The position numbers and the translations under genes were made by a program. From Alphaproteobacteria bacterium (GTDB taxonomy: Bacteria; Pseudomonadota; Alphaproteobacteria; Caulobacterales; Hyphomonadaceae), in contig JAAANZ010000022.1 of NCBI GenBank assembly GCA_009909065.1, positions 29,487 to 93,486 of the forward strand: 64,000 nt of DNA, given 5' to 3'. Each line of letters opens with the position of its first letter. Within the stretch, counting starts at the first letter, position 1. The notes beneath the pieces are model-generated. The model was not told the DNA's origin, made no database searches, and saw only the letters and a list, made by a program, of their open reading frames with translations. Positions 10,784-19,334 of the stretch are shown here, piece by piece.

Positions 10784-11386
10784 TCAAGCAGCCCCATCTT
10801 TGCGTTCGAGATAAGCTCGCAGCGCCTTTGCGAGCGCGCGCGGATAGAGCCGATGCTCCTCTTCGAGAACCCGGGCGGCCAGTGTATCCGGCGTGTCGCC
10901 GGGAAGAACCGGCACGTCTGCCTGCTCGATGACCTCGCCCTCATCGACGCCTTCGCTGACATAATGGACTGAGCAGCCAGCCCGTTGATCGCCTGCGGCG
11001 ATCGCGCGGGCATGGGTGTCGAGGCCCGGATATTTCGGCAGCAGCGAAGGATGGATATTGACCAGTCGGCCGGTCCAGCGGCGCACGAACCAGGCGGTGA
11101 GCACGCGCATGAAGCCGGCGAGCGCAATGAACTCCACGCCATGGCGCGCCAGGACACGATCAAGCTCGCGTTCGAAGGCTTCGCGATCCTTGCCGAAGGG
11201 TTTGTGGTCAATGCTGGCCGTGGCAAGTCCGGCTTTCGCCGCGGTGTCGAGCCCCCCGGCGCCGGGGCGGTTCGAAACGACCAGCACGGGCTGTCCCGGC
11301 CATTGCGGGTTCCTGGACGCTTCCAGAATGGCGGCCATGTTGGAGCCGCGCCCCGAGATCAGGATGGCCAGCGGGACGCGCCTCAT
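10784..11386 (-). CDS. purN: Phosphoribosylglycinamide formyltransferase PurN
   Basis: Transfers a formyl group from 10-formyl-THF to GAR in purine synthesis. The 200-residue protein has the N-terminal ISGRGSNM phosphate-binding loop, LAGFMRVLT, and the catalytic region [27 protein letters not shown] holds the conserved Asn and His, and the conserved Asp follows in the [10 protein letters not shown] segment. The ATG at 11386 gives the standard N-terminus; the frame stays open far upstream but only over purM. The start overlaps the purM stop by 4 bases, so the two are translationally coupled. Confidence 0.94.
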   Translation of the reverse strand: MRRVPLAILISGRGSNMAAILEASRNPQWPGQPVLVVSNRPGAGGLDTAAKAGLATASIDHKPFGKDREAFERELDRVLARHGVEFIALAGFMRVLTAWFVRRWTGRLVNIHPSLLPKYPGLDTHARAIAAGDQRAGCSVHYVSEGVDEGEVIEQADVPVLPGDTPDTLAARVLEEEHRLYPRALAKALRAYLERKDGAA

Positions 11387-12411
11387 ATTCGGGCCAGTTC
11401 GCCGATGACAAATGCGCTCTCGCCCGTCTCGCGCAGCAGCGCCTCGACTTCGCCGAAGCGGTCCGGGCGGATGGCGAGCACCATGCCAATTCCCATATTG
11501 AATGTGCGCTGCATCTCGCCGGGGGCCACGTCGCCGGCTTCGGCGATCCAGTCGAAAACGGGCGGGACTGTCCAGCTGGCCGGGTCGATGCGGGGTGTGA
11601 GACCGCCTGGACACATGCGCGGCACGTTCTCGGTCAGGCCGCCGCCGGTGATATGCGCAAGGCCCGTGACGAGCCCCGCGCGAATGAGCGCAAGGACGGG
11701 CTTGATATAGAGTCGCGTCGGGGTCAGCAGCGCCGCACCGAGCGAGTCTTCCGCGAACGGGGCGCGATCGCTGTATTTCAGGGCGCTGCGCTCGACCACG
11801 CGCCGGATCAGGGAATAGCCGTTCGAATGCGGGCCGGAGCTTGCCAGTCCGATCAGCAGGTCGCCCGCGTCCATCTCGTCATGGCGTGGCAGCAGGGCCG
11901 CGCGTTCCGCCGCCCCGACGACAAAACCGGCGAGATCGTAATGGCCCGGCGGATACATGCCGGGCATTTCGGCGGTCTCGCCGCCAATCAGGGCGCAACC
12001 GGCCTGGCGGCAGCCCTCGGCAATGCCGGCAATCACCGATTCCGCCGTGCCGGCCTCCAGCTTCCCGGTCGCGAAATAATCGAGAAAGAACAGCGGCTCG
12101 GCGCCCTGTGCGAGCACGTCATTGGCGCACATGGCCACAAGGTCGATCCCCACCGTGTCATGCCGGCCGGTTTCGAAGGCCAGCATCAGCTTGGTGCCGA
12201 CGCCGTCGGTGCCAGAGACGAGAACCGGATCGTCATAGCCGGCCGCGCGGGGATGGAACAGGGCGCCGAAACCGCCAAGCGAACCCATGACACCGGGGCG
12301 GGCGGTTGCTTTCGCGTGCGGCCCGATCGCGCGCACGAGCGCATCTCCGGCCTCGATATCGACACCGGCATCGCGATAGGTCAGCGGGGAAGGCTTTTCA
12401 TGCGCACTCAT
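11383..12411 (-). CDS. purM: Phosphoribosylformylglycinamidine cyclo-ligase (AIR synthase)
   Basis: Closes the imidazole ring of AIR, using ATP. 342 residues, normal length. Seen are the opening [16 protein letters not shown], the [18 protein letters not shown]-binding segment (around residues 56-72), [33 protein letters not shown], and [15 protein letters not shown]. All belong to the PurM family fold shared with PurL, HypE and SelD. First gene of a purM-purN operon on the minus strand, divergent from the DUF2066 gene. Confidence 0.96.
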   Translation of the reverse strand: MSAHEKPSPLTYRDAGVDIEAGDALVRAIGPHAKATARPGVMGSLGGFGALFHPRAAGYDDPVLVSGTDGVGTKLMLAFETGRHDTVGIDLVAMCANDVLAQGAEPLFFLDYFATGKLEAGTAESVIAGIAEGCRQAGCALIGGETAEMPGMYPPGHYDLAGFVVGAAERAALLPRHDEMDAGDLLIGLASSGPHSNGYSLIRRVVERSALKYSDRAPFAEDSLGAALLTPTRLYIKPVLALIRAGLVTGLAHITGGGLTENVPRMCPGGLTPRIDPASWTVPPVFDWIAEAGDVAPGEMQRTFNMGIGMVLAIRPDRFGEVEALLRETGESAFVIGELARI

Positions 12412-12521
12412 GAATCAGCGTCACTATCATGCGAAAATTGTTCAAGCCAGTGAAAGCGCCTGTTCCGGCTACGCTCCGGGCCTGCTATGAGTTGCCAAGT
12501 GTGCAGAGGAGCTTTGTCGCC

Positions 12522-13532
12522 ATGATTCGTGCTGTTGCCCTTCTGGCTCTTTCCATACTCGCGCTGGCGTGGCCTGCGGCGGGCGATACCCGCGCGGTTT
12601 ACACGATCACCGATATCGAGGTCGATGAGACCGCGCCGAGTGTCATCGAAGCCCAGCAGCGCGCCCTTGCCACGGCCCGGCGGGTCGGCGCCCAGCGCTT
12701 GATCGAGAAGATAACACTGGCTGCAGACCGGCTGCAGGCCGGCGGTATCCATATCGACGAGGCGGCGGCCGAGCGCCTGGTCGCCGCTGTCGATGTCCAG
12801 GAAGAAACCCGTGGCGGCGGGCGTTATCGCGGCGTCCTGTCGGTGGTTGGCAATCCGCGCACCGTGCGCGCCTGGCTTCAGGAACGCGACATCCCCTATC
12901 TCGACCGGCAGGCGCCGCTGGCCATGCTGGTGCCGGTGGGCAATGGCGATGATGATCTGGCCTGGGCGTCGGCCTGGCCGGAGCGCGCTGACGGGCGGCT
13001 GGCGCCCTATGTCACGGCGATGACCGGCGCCTATACGGAAAGTGCGCAATTCATCGATCTGCGCGACGAGATTGGCGGGCTCGGAGCCGAACGCGCCGTG
13101 ATCGCGAAGCTCCTCGGCCGTGAAGGCAATTACAGTGTGCGCCTGACCCTTGTCACCGGCGCGGGTCGTGTCCCGCTCGGTCAAACGTCTCGCGCGCCCA
13201 CGCTCGAAGATGCCGTGGCCGATGCCGAATTGCGCCTCAGTCAGACCTGGAAACGCGAATCCATGGTGCGCAGCGACACGCGCACGCTCGTCGAGGCCAG
13301 CCTGCTTTATACTTCCATCGCCGAGTGGAACACGCTGCGCCGGGCGCTGGCGCGCTCCCCGCTTGTCTCGGACTTCCAGACCGAGGCCGTCTCGCGCGAC
13401 GGGGCACTGGTGAGCTTCGCCTATGCCGGCGACACCCGGAGGCTTCAGCGAGACCTGCGCCAGCGCGGCGTGGCGCTCGATGACGACGCGGCCGGCTTTG
13501 TGCTGACCTCGGCCGTTTCGGGAGCATTGTGA
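12522..13532 (+). CDS. DUF2066 domain-containing secreted protein
   Basis: A 336-residue protein with a signal peptide at residues 1-22 (MIRAVALLALSILALAW). The mature protein begins VYTITDIEVDETAPSVIEAQQ followed by RALATARRVGAQRLIEK, the recognisable N-terminal block of DUF2066. It is periplasmic by prediction and of unknown function. The start at 12522 is preferred over 12429 because it exposes the signal peptide. Its stop overlaps the GTG start of hdaA, so export and replication-control genes are co-translated here, as in other alphaproteobacteria with the purMN / DUF2066 / hdaA arrangement. Confidence 0.85.
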   Translation: MIRAVALLALSILALAWPAAGDTRAVYTITDIEVDETAPSVIEAQQRALATARRVGAQRLIEKITLAADRLQAGGIHIDEAAAERLVAAVDVQEETRGGGRYRGVLSVVGNPRTVRAWLQERDIPYLDRQAPLAMLVPVGNGDDDLAWASAWPERADGRLAPYVTAMTGAYTESAQFIDLRDEIGGLGAERAVIAKLLGREGNYSVRLTLVTGAGRVPLGQTSRAPTLEDAVADAELRLSQTWKRESMVRSDTRTLVEASLLYTSIAEWNTLRRALARSPLVSDFQTEAVSRDGALVSFAYAGDTRRLQRDLRQRGVALDDDAAGFVLTSAVSGAL

Positions 13533-14251
13533 GCGCGAGCGGGGACAACACACCGCTCCAGCTCAGCCTGGATTTTCCCCGGCCGGCACCGGCGCTCGAT
13601 GAACTTGCCGTGTCTCCAAGCAATGCCGGGGCGGTGGCGCGGCTGAAACAGAGCCGGGACTGGCCGATCGCGGCGATGGCGCTCATTGGCCCCCCGCAAA
13701 GCGGCCTGACGACGCTCGCGGCGGCCTGGGCCGGCCGGTCTGGCGGATATCATTTAAGCCCGGAGCGTTTCGAGAGTCTTTCCCCGGGCGAGGTCGATTC
13801 GCTTGCCACCCGAAACACGGCCATCGACCCGGCCGGCGGGCTCGGCGATGAGGCGCGTCTGCTGTCGCTGATCAACCAGGTGGGCGCGCGCGGCGGTCGC
13901 CTCTTGCTGACGGCAAACACGCCGCCGTCCCAATGGCCGGTGTATCTCGAGGATCTTGGCTCACGGCTGCGATCGATGCCGGTGGCCGAGATCCGGGCGC
14001 CCGATGATGCGATGATCCGGGCGCGGCTGATGGCGGCCTGTTCGCGGTATTTCTTTCGCCTGCCGGAAGATGTCGCGAATTTTCTGGTTCTGCGCCTACC
14101 GCGCAATTATTCCCTGCTTGAACACTATGTGCAGCGACTGGCAGGAACGGTCACGGGATCAGGGCGCGACCTGACCCTGCCGCTGGCACGCGAAGTGCTT
14201 CGACTGGAGCTGGGCAGCGATGACGACGACACGCAAGAAGAAGAAGGCTGA
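13529..14251 (+). CDS. hdaA: DnaA regulatory inactivator HdaA (DnaA/Hda AAA+ protein)
   Basis: Hda proteins bind the DNA polymerase sliding clamp and stimulate ATP hydrolysis by DnaA, which blocks re-initiation. 240 residues, starting with GTG at 13529 (GTGA overlap with DUF2066). Visible are the clamp-binding motif QLSLDF at residues 11-16 and a DnaA-like AAA+ core with a degenerate P-loop (GPPQSGLTTLAAAW, lacking the GKT Lys). Also present are LLSLINQVGARGGRLLLTANTPPSQW (Walker B and sensor region) and the C-terminal lid. Located directly upstream of ppk, as in Caulobacter. Confidence 0.9.
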   Translation: MSASGDNTPLQLSLDFPRPAPALDELAVSPSNAGAVARLKQSRDWPIAAMALIGPPQSGLTTLAAAWAGRSGGYHLSPERFESLSPGEVDSLATRNTAIDPAGGLGDEARLLSLINQVGARGGRLLLTANTPPSQWPVYLEDLGSRLRSMPVAEIRAPDDAMIRARLMAACSRYFFRLPEDVANFLVLRLPRNYSLLEHYVQRLAGTVTGSGRDLTLPLAREVLRLELGSDDDDTQEEEG

Positions 14252-16460
14252 AGCACACATGGCCGACGCAGATCGCGAGTCTTCCGAAAGCGCTCTTTCC
14301 GGCACCGATGCGCGCACGCTCATGTCGCAGCCCGAGCGGTTCCTGAACCGGGAATTATCCTGGCTGAAATTCAATGAGCGCGTGCTCGAGGAAGCGGCCA
14401 ACCGTTCGCATCCCCTGCTGGAGCGGCTGCGATTCCTGTCGATCTCGGCCAGCAATCTCGATGAGTTCTACATGGTGCGCTATGCCGGGCTGCGCGAGCA
14501 GGTCCGCGCCGGGATCACGCGCCCGAGCCAGGACGGGATGACCCCGTCGGAACAGGTCGCCCGGATCGAGGATGAGGCCGGCCTCCTTATGAATGCCCAG
14601 CAGGAATGTTGGCAGGAGCTTCGCCAGTCGCTGGCCGATGAGAATATCCGCGTGCTGGACGGCAAGTCCCTGACCAAGGCTGACAGGTCATGGCTGAAGG
14701 GCCATTTTCAGGAGCGGATCCTGCCCATTGTCACGCCGCTGGCGGTCGACCCGGCCCATCCTTTCCCGTTCATCCCGAATCTCGGCTTTGCGGTGGCCTA
14801 CAGCCTGAAGGCCAAATCGGGCGGTGACACGATGACGGGACTTGTCCCGCTTCCCGCCTTCTCGCCGCGCTTCATCCGCCTGACGGAGCGCCGGAAGGGC
14901 GAGGCGCGCTATATCGCGCTGGAAGACGTGCTGACCCTTTTCCTCGAAGAGCTGTATCCCGGCTATGAACCCACGGGCAAATGCGCTTTCCGCATCGTGC
15001 GCGACAGCGATATCGAGATCGAGGAAGAGGCCGAGGATCTTATCCGTGAATTCGAGATACTCCTGAAACAGCGCCGGCGCGGCCGGATCGTTCGCATCAA
15101 GCTTGAGAAGAATGCGCCGAGATCGCTGCGCGAATTCATTCTGCGCGAGATCGGTGCCGAGCCGCAGGACGTGGTCATTACCGATGGCATACTGGGCCTT
15201 GCGCAACTGTCCGAGCTGATCGGTGATGAACGCCAGGACCTGCTGTTTCCCTCCTACGAACCGCGCTATCCCGAACGCATCCGTGAAATGGGCGGGAACT
15301 GCTTCAATGCGGTGCGGGCCAAGGACATCATTGTCCACCATCCTTTCGAGAGTTTCGACGTGGTGGTGCAGTTCATTCGCCAGGCCGCGGCCGACCCGGA
15401 TGTGGTTGCGATCAAGCAGACGCTTTATCGCACAAGTTCCAATTCGCCCGTCGTCGCCGCACTGATCGAGGCGGCTGAGGCCGGCAAGAACGTGACCGCA
15501 CTGGTCGAGATCAAGGCGCGTTTCGATGAGGAGGCCAATCTTCGCCTCGCCCGCGACCTCGAGCGCGCCGGCGTGCAAGTTGTTTACGGCTTTATCGAAT
15601 ACAAGACGCACGCCAAGGTCTCGCTCGTGGTGCGCCAGGAGGAGGGCGAGCTTCGCACCTACACCCATTTCGGGACGGGCAATTACCACCCGCAGACCGC
15701 GCGGATCTATACCGACCTTTCGCTGTTTACCGCCGATGACGCGCTGGGACGCGATGCCGGGCGGCTGTTCAATTTCGTCACCGCCTATCGTGACCCGCCC
15801 CCGCACGGGCCGGATTTCGAGAAAATCTCGATGTCGCCGGTCACGCTACAGATGAAGCTGATCGAAATGGTCGAGGCGGAGGCGCGCAACGCCCGTGATG
15901 GCAAACCCTCCGGGATCTGGGCCAAGATGAACTCGCTGGTCGATCAGGATGTGATCGACGCGCTCTATCTGGCCAGCCAGGCCGGCGTGCCGATCAATCT
16001 CGTCGTGCGCGGCATATGCTGCCTGCGCCCGCAGGTGCCCGGCCTTTCGGAGACGATCCATGTCAAATCGATCGTCGGCCGCTTCCTGGAGCATTCGCGG
16101 ATTGTCTGCTTCGCCAATGGCGCCGAGTTGCCCTCGCGCCAGGCCCGTGTCTTCATTTCCTCGGCCGACTGGATGCAACGCAATCTCAAGCGCCGGGTCG
16201 AGGCGCTGGTCCCCGTGGAGACGACAGCGGTCCACCGGCAGGTGCTCAACCAGATCATGGTCGCAAATCTCAATGATGACCTGCAGAGCTGGCAGATGAA
16301 CCCCGATGGCACCTATACACGTCTGAGCCCGCCGGGACGGACTGAGGGTTTCAGTGCCCATCACTATTTCATGGAGAATCCCAGTCTTTCCGGGCGTGGC
16401 AGCGCGCTGGAGGTTTCCTTGCCGCCCCGGCTCGATCCCCGGGACGGAGCCGCAAAGTGA
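14220..16460 (+). CDS. ppk: Polyphosphate kinase 1 (RNA degradosome-type PPK1)
   Basis: Makes polyphosphate reversibly from ATP. 746 residues from the ATG at 14220, which lies inside hdaA. A second in-frame ATG at 14259, just past the hdaA stop, would give 733 and may be the real start. The N-domain has RFLNRELSWLKFNERVLEEA and ISASNLDEFYMVR. The PLD-like catalytic domain has IKQTLYRTSS, YKTHAKVSLVVR (the autophosphorylated His region), THFGTGNYHPQTARIYTDLS, and the second His in RFLEHSRIVCF. Followed by ppx, whose start overlaps its stop, so synthesis and degradation are coupled. Confidence 0.96.
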   Translation: MTTTRKKKKAEAHMADADRESSESALSGTDARTLMSQPERFLNRELSWLKFNERVLEEAANRSHPLLERLRFLSISASNLDEFYMVRYAGLREQVRAGITRPSQDGMTPSEQVARIEDEAGLLMNAQQECWQELRQSLADENIRVLDGKSLTKADRSWLKGHFQERILPIVTPLAVDPAHPFPFIPNLGFAVAYSLKAKSGGDTMTGLVPLPAFSPRFIRLTERRKGEARYIALEDVLTLFLEELYPGYEPTGKCAFRIVRDSDIEIEEEAEDLIREFEILLKQRRRGRIVRIKLEKNAPRSLREFILREIGAEPQDVVITDGILGLAQLSELIGDERQDLLFPSYEPRYPERIREMGGNCFNAVRAKDIIVHHPFESFDVVVQFIRQAAADPDVVAIKQTLYRTSSNSPVVAALIEAAEAGKNVTALVEIKARFDEEANLRLARDLERAGVQVVYGFIEYKTHAKVSLVVRQEEGELRTYTHFGTGNYHPQTARIYTDLSLFTADDALGRDAGRLFNFVTAYRDPPPHGPDFEKISMSPVTLQMKLIEMVEAEARNARDGKPSGIWAKMNSLVDQDVIDALYLASQAGVPINLVVRGICCLRPQVPGLSETIHVKSIVGRFLEHSRIVCFANGAELPSRQARVFISSADWMQRNLKRRVEALVPVETTAVHRQVLNQIMVANLNDDLQSWQMNPDGTYTRLSPPGRTEGFSAHHYFMENPSLSGRGSALEVSLPPRLDPRDGAAK

Positions 16461-17947
16461 TGACCGGCTCCAGGTCGCGCCGGGTCGCGGTTATCGATAT
16501 CGGCTCGAATTCCGTCCGCCTCGTCATCTATTCGGTCTGGCGGGCCTCGGCGCTTCCGATATTCAACGAAAAGGTCATGGCCGGGCTTGGCCGCGGGCTG
16601 AGCCTCACGGGGCAGCTCTCGCAGGACGGGCGCGAGGCGGCCCTTGCGGCCCTGCAACGTTATCGGGCCATACTGGATGCTCTGGAGGTTGGCGAAGTGC
16701 GCGCGGTGGCGACAGCGGCGGTCCGGGTGGCCTCGGACGGGGCGGATTTCGCGCGTGAAGCGGCGCTGGCCGCAGGCGTGCCGCTGACGATCCTTTCCGG
16801 CCGCGACGAGGGCCGGCTGTCGGCGGAAGGCGTGGCTGCGGGCATATATCGCCCGACCGGGCTTGTTGGAGATATTGGCGGTTCGAGTCTTGAACTGCAT
16901 CCGGTCGGCGAGCGGATACTCACGCCGGGAGAGAGCCATATGCTCGGCCCGCTGTCCCTTGCCGAATTCGACAAGGCCGGCGGGCGCAAGATCCGCCAGT
17001 ATGTGGAGAACGTGCTGGACTCCTCGGAAGCGATCCGCTTCGGCGCAGAGAAATTCTACGCGGTCGGCGGGGCGTGGCGTGCGCTGGCCAAGCTGAAAAT
17101 GGCGCGTGACGATTATCCGCTACGGGTTCTCAATGCCTATCGCATGTCGGCAAAACATGTCTCGGAACTGACCGAATTCGTCCTGTCTGCACGCACGAGC
17201 AAATCGGCCAGCCAGGAGATTTCGCGCGCGGCTGGCCGGCGCGCTTCGCAACTGCACCTGACGGCGGCCGTGCTGGACACGATTGTCAGACTTGCCGGCG
17301 TGCAGGAGGTGATCATTTCCTCAGGGGGTCTGCGCGAAGGCGTTGTCCGAGACATGATCAATGGCGAGGAGGGCGCTCCGCTCATCGACGGTGTGATCGC
17401 GTTTGCCAAGCTCAATGATGCACAGGTCGCCTTCGGCCAGGCCCTCTGCGATTTTGTCGAGCCCGTATTCGAGGGGAGCAAGCCCCTGTTCGGCTCTCCG
17501 CAAGAGGATCGCCGCATCCGGCTGGCTGCCTGCCTGCTGGCCGATTCCGCGAGCCGGTTTCATCCCGACAACCGCGATGACATGGCCTATGAGCAGGCCT
17601 TGCGCGGGCCGTATTCGGGGCTCGACCATTCCCAGAGGGCGTATATCGCCGAAGCGATCGGCAATCGTTACGCGCGCGCCTTTCGGGTGCCGGCGGACGT
17701 TAAGGCGCTGTCATCCAAATCCGCTTCAGCGAGCGCCCGGCGGCTCGGCCTGTCCATGCGTCTCGGCGCGGTCTTTTCGGCGCGCTCGGCGCCGCTCCTG
17801 CAGCGCGCCCGCCTTTCAGTGACCCGCGAAAAGCTCCAATTCCGACTGCCGCGCGCCGATGAGCCTCTCGTCTCCGAAACCGTCCGCCGGCGCCTTTCGC
17901 AACTTGCCGACAATCTTGAGCGGGACGCCGAAGTGGTCTTCGAGTGA
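16460..17947 (+). CDS. ppx: Exopolyphosphatase / Ppx-GppA family phosphatase
   Basis: Sugar-kinase/Hsp70/actin-fold phosphatase that degrades polyphosphate or pppGpp. 495 residues. Domain I opens with AVIDIGSNSVRLVIY (P1 phosphate loop). It continues with the VATAAVRVASDGADF and ILSGRDEGRLSAEG segments, then GLVGDIGGSSLELH (P2 loop with the GGxS motif). The C-terminal half carries an HD-like helical region. The start is ATG 16460, with a GTG one codon earlier equally possible. Overlap with the ppk stop supports a ppk-ppx pair acting on polyphosphate. Confidence 0.93.
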   Translation: MTGSRSRRVAVIDIGSNSVRLVIYSVWRASALPIFNEKVMAGLGRGLSLTGQLSQDGREAALAALQRYRAILDALEVGEVRAVATAAVRVASDGADFAREAALAAGVPLTILSGRDEGRLSAEGVAAGIYRPTGLVGDIGGSSLELHPVGERILTPGESHMLGPLSLAEFDKAGGRKIRQYVENVLDSSEAIRFGAEKFYAVGGAWRALAKLKMARDDYPLRVLNAYRMSAKHVSELTEFVLSARTSKSASQEISRAAGRRASQLHLTAAVLDTIVRLAGVQEVIISSGGLREGVVRDMINGEEGAPLIDGVIAFAKLNDAQVAFGQALCDFVEPVFEGSKPLFGSPQEDRRIRLAACLLADSASRFHPDNRDDMAYEQALRGPYSGLDHSQRAYIAEAIGNRYARAFRVPADVKALSSKSASASARRLGLSMRLGAVFSARSAPLLQRARLSVTREKLQFRLPRADEPLVSETVRRRLSQLADNLERDAEVVFE

Positions 17948-17970
17948 GACCGGCCGGTCAGAACAGCGCG

Positions 17971-18696
17971 TTATCCGCTTGAGGCGACGGGGCAGTCGGG
18001 GAGGATCAACATGGCGGGCAGTTGCGTGGCCTCGCTTGCGCAAGCGCCCGTGAAATCGGCGCTGGAGAGACCCTGTGCATCGGAAAAGTCCGTCCCCGCC
18101 AGCCGCGCGTCGAGGAAGCTCGCCCCCGAAAGATCGGACCCGGTCAAATCGGCGCCGGACAGGTTTGCGGAATTGAAGTCGCTGTCCTGCAACTGCGCGC
18201 GCGACAGGCGCGCACCTGTCAGGTCGCTGCTGGCGAACACGGCGCCGCGTGCAGAAAGGCCGTCGCCATTGATGCGCTCAAGGATGGCTGCGACCAGGCT
18301 GGCCTGCTCGAAATCGGCCCTTTCAAGCCGGGCCGAGGAAAAATCCGCCCCGTTGGCGGATACGCCGTCCAAGTGGGCCCGGGAAAGGTCGGCGCCGGAA
18401 AAGTCGGCCTTGTCGAGAACCGCGCCACTGAACCATGCGCCTTGGGCAGAGGCCTCAGTGAAGACGGCCGCAGTGGCCTGCAACTGGCGCAGATTTGCTC
18501 GGTCCATGACGGCCCCGGGATAATTGGCGCCGTCGAGCGTCCAGCCGACCATCTGTTTTCCAGAAAGGCTGCAATCGCTGCAGGATCCCGAATAGGACGG
18601 GGCCCAGGACACTTTGTCCGCCTGGGCACTGGCGGTGGAGCCAGTCCCGGAGATCAAGGCCAAAATGCCAGCTGATAAAGTAACCCTACCGAGCAT
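17971..18696 (-). CDS. Secreted pentapeptide-repeat protein (paralogue 1)
   Basis: 241 residues. Signal peptide at residues 1-26 (MLGRVTLSAGILALISG ... ASAQA). Then a C-x2-C motif (GSCSDCSLSG), followed by about 25 pentapeptide repeats of the A(D/N)LXX type (LDKADFSGADLSRAHLDG and similar), predicting a right-handed quadrilateral beta-helix. The tail has two more cysteines (GACASEATQLP ... LPDCP). It shares this Cys-capped layout with the next gene upstream (18761-19255). Periplasmic or surface location is expected. Function unknown. The start at 18696 exposes the signal peptide; the frame stays open further upstream. Confidence 0.82.
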   Translation of the reverse strand: MLGRVTLSAGILALISGTGSTASAQADKVSWAPSYSGSCSDCSLSGKQMVGWTLDGANYPGAVMDRANLRQLQATAAVFTEASAQGAWFSGAVLDKADFSGADLSRAHLDGVSANGADFSSARLERADFEQASLVAAILERINGDGLSARGAVFASSDLTGARLSRAQLQDSDFNSANLSGADLTGSDLSGASFLDARLAGTDFSDAQGLSSADFTGACASEATQLPAMLILPDCPVASSG

Positions 18697-18760
18697 ACGG
18701 TAGTGATTAAAGAACTCGCCGGCGCTTAGAAACTGAAAATCTCTCCACAACTGTGATTTC

Positions 18761-19255
18761 TCACCGGCAGTGTGGCATGGACAACGCATCCGGAAGCCGC
18801 GTTGAGGCGTCGCCGCAGGCTTTCGAGAGTTGCTCGGAGGTCAGTCCTTTCGCGCCGGCCAGGTTGGCTCCGGAGAGATTGGCCCCTTCGAGCCGGGCGC
18901 CCGTCATGTCCGCGCCGCCGAAATAGGCCCCGACAAGGGTTGCCTGTCTGAGATCGGCGGCCACGAACCGCGCGCCGGTGAACCGGGCGCCAAACAGATT
19001 GGCAACCGAGAGATCGCAGCGGGCGAAATTTGCACCGTTCATGGTGGCAAGCGCCAGGTTGGCCTGTCTCAGGCGCGCTCCCGAGACGTCGATTCCGGCG
19101 AGGTCACGATAGGAAAGGTCGGCCTGGAACAGGTTGCATCCCGGACAGGACTCCCCGGCCTGAACCGCCGCGATTTCGCCGGCATCCTGGGCCAGCAGGG
19201 CCGGTCCCGGTACGGCCAGGGCAAATGCAGCGGCGACAGCGATATGTTTCAACAT
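18761..19255 (-). CDS. Secreted pentapeptide-repeat protein (paralogue 2)
   Basis: 164 residues. Signal peptide at residues 1-22 (MLKHIAVAAAFALAVPGPALLAQ), then a C-x2-C motif (ESCPGCNLFQ), about 16 pentapeptide repeats (ARLRQANLALATMNGANF and similar), and a tail with KACGDASTRLP ... MPHC. The order of elements and the Cys-containing caps match the 241-residue neighbour 64 bases downstream, so the two are tandem paralogues of different repeat length. ATG 19255 was chosen because it exposes the signal peptide; the frame is open for 190 codons upstream. Function unknown. Confidence 0.82.
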   Translation of the reverse strand: MLKHIAVAAAFALAVPGPALLAQDAGEIAAVQAGESCPGCNLFQADLSYRDLAGIDVSGARLRQANLALATMNGANFARCDLSVANLFGARFTGARFVAADLRQATLVGAYFGGADMTGARLEGANLSGANLAGAKGLTSEQLSKACGDASTRLPDALSMPHCR

Positions 19256-19334
19256 GGGCCAGCCTCTCAGAAGGGGAGTTCGCAATTCGCCCTTCACGCG
19301 CAAGTCACGGGCCAGCTTCGCCTTGAGCCCTGCC

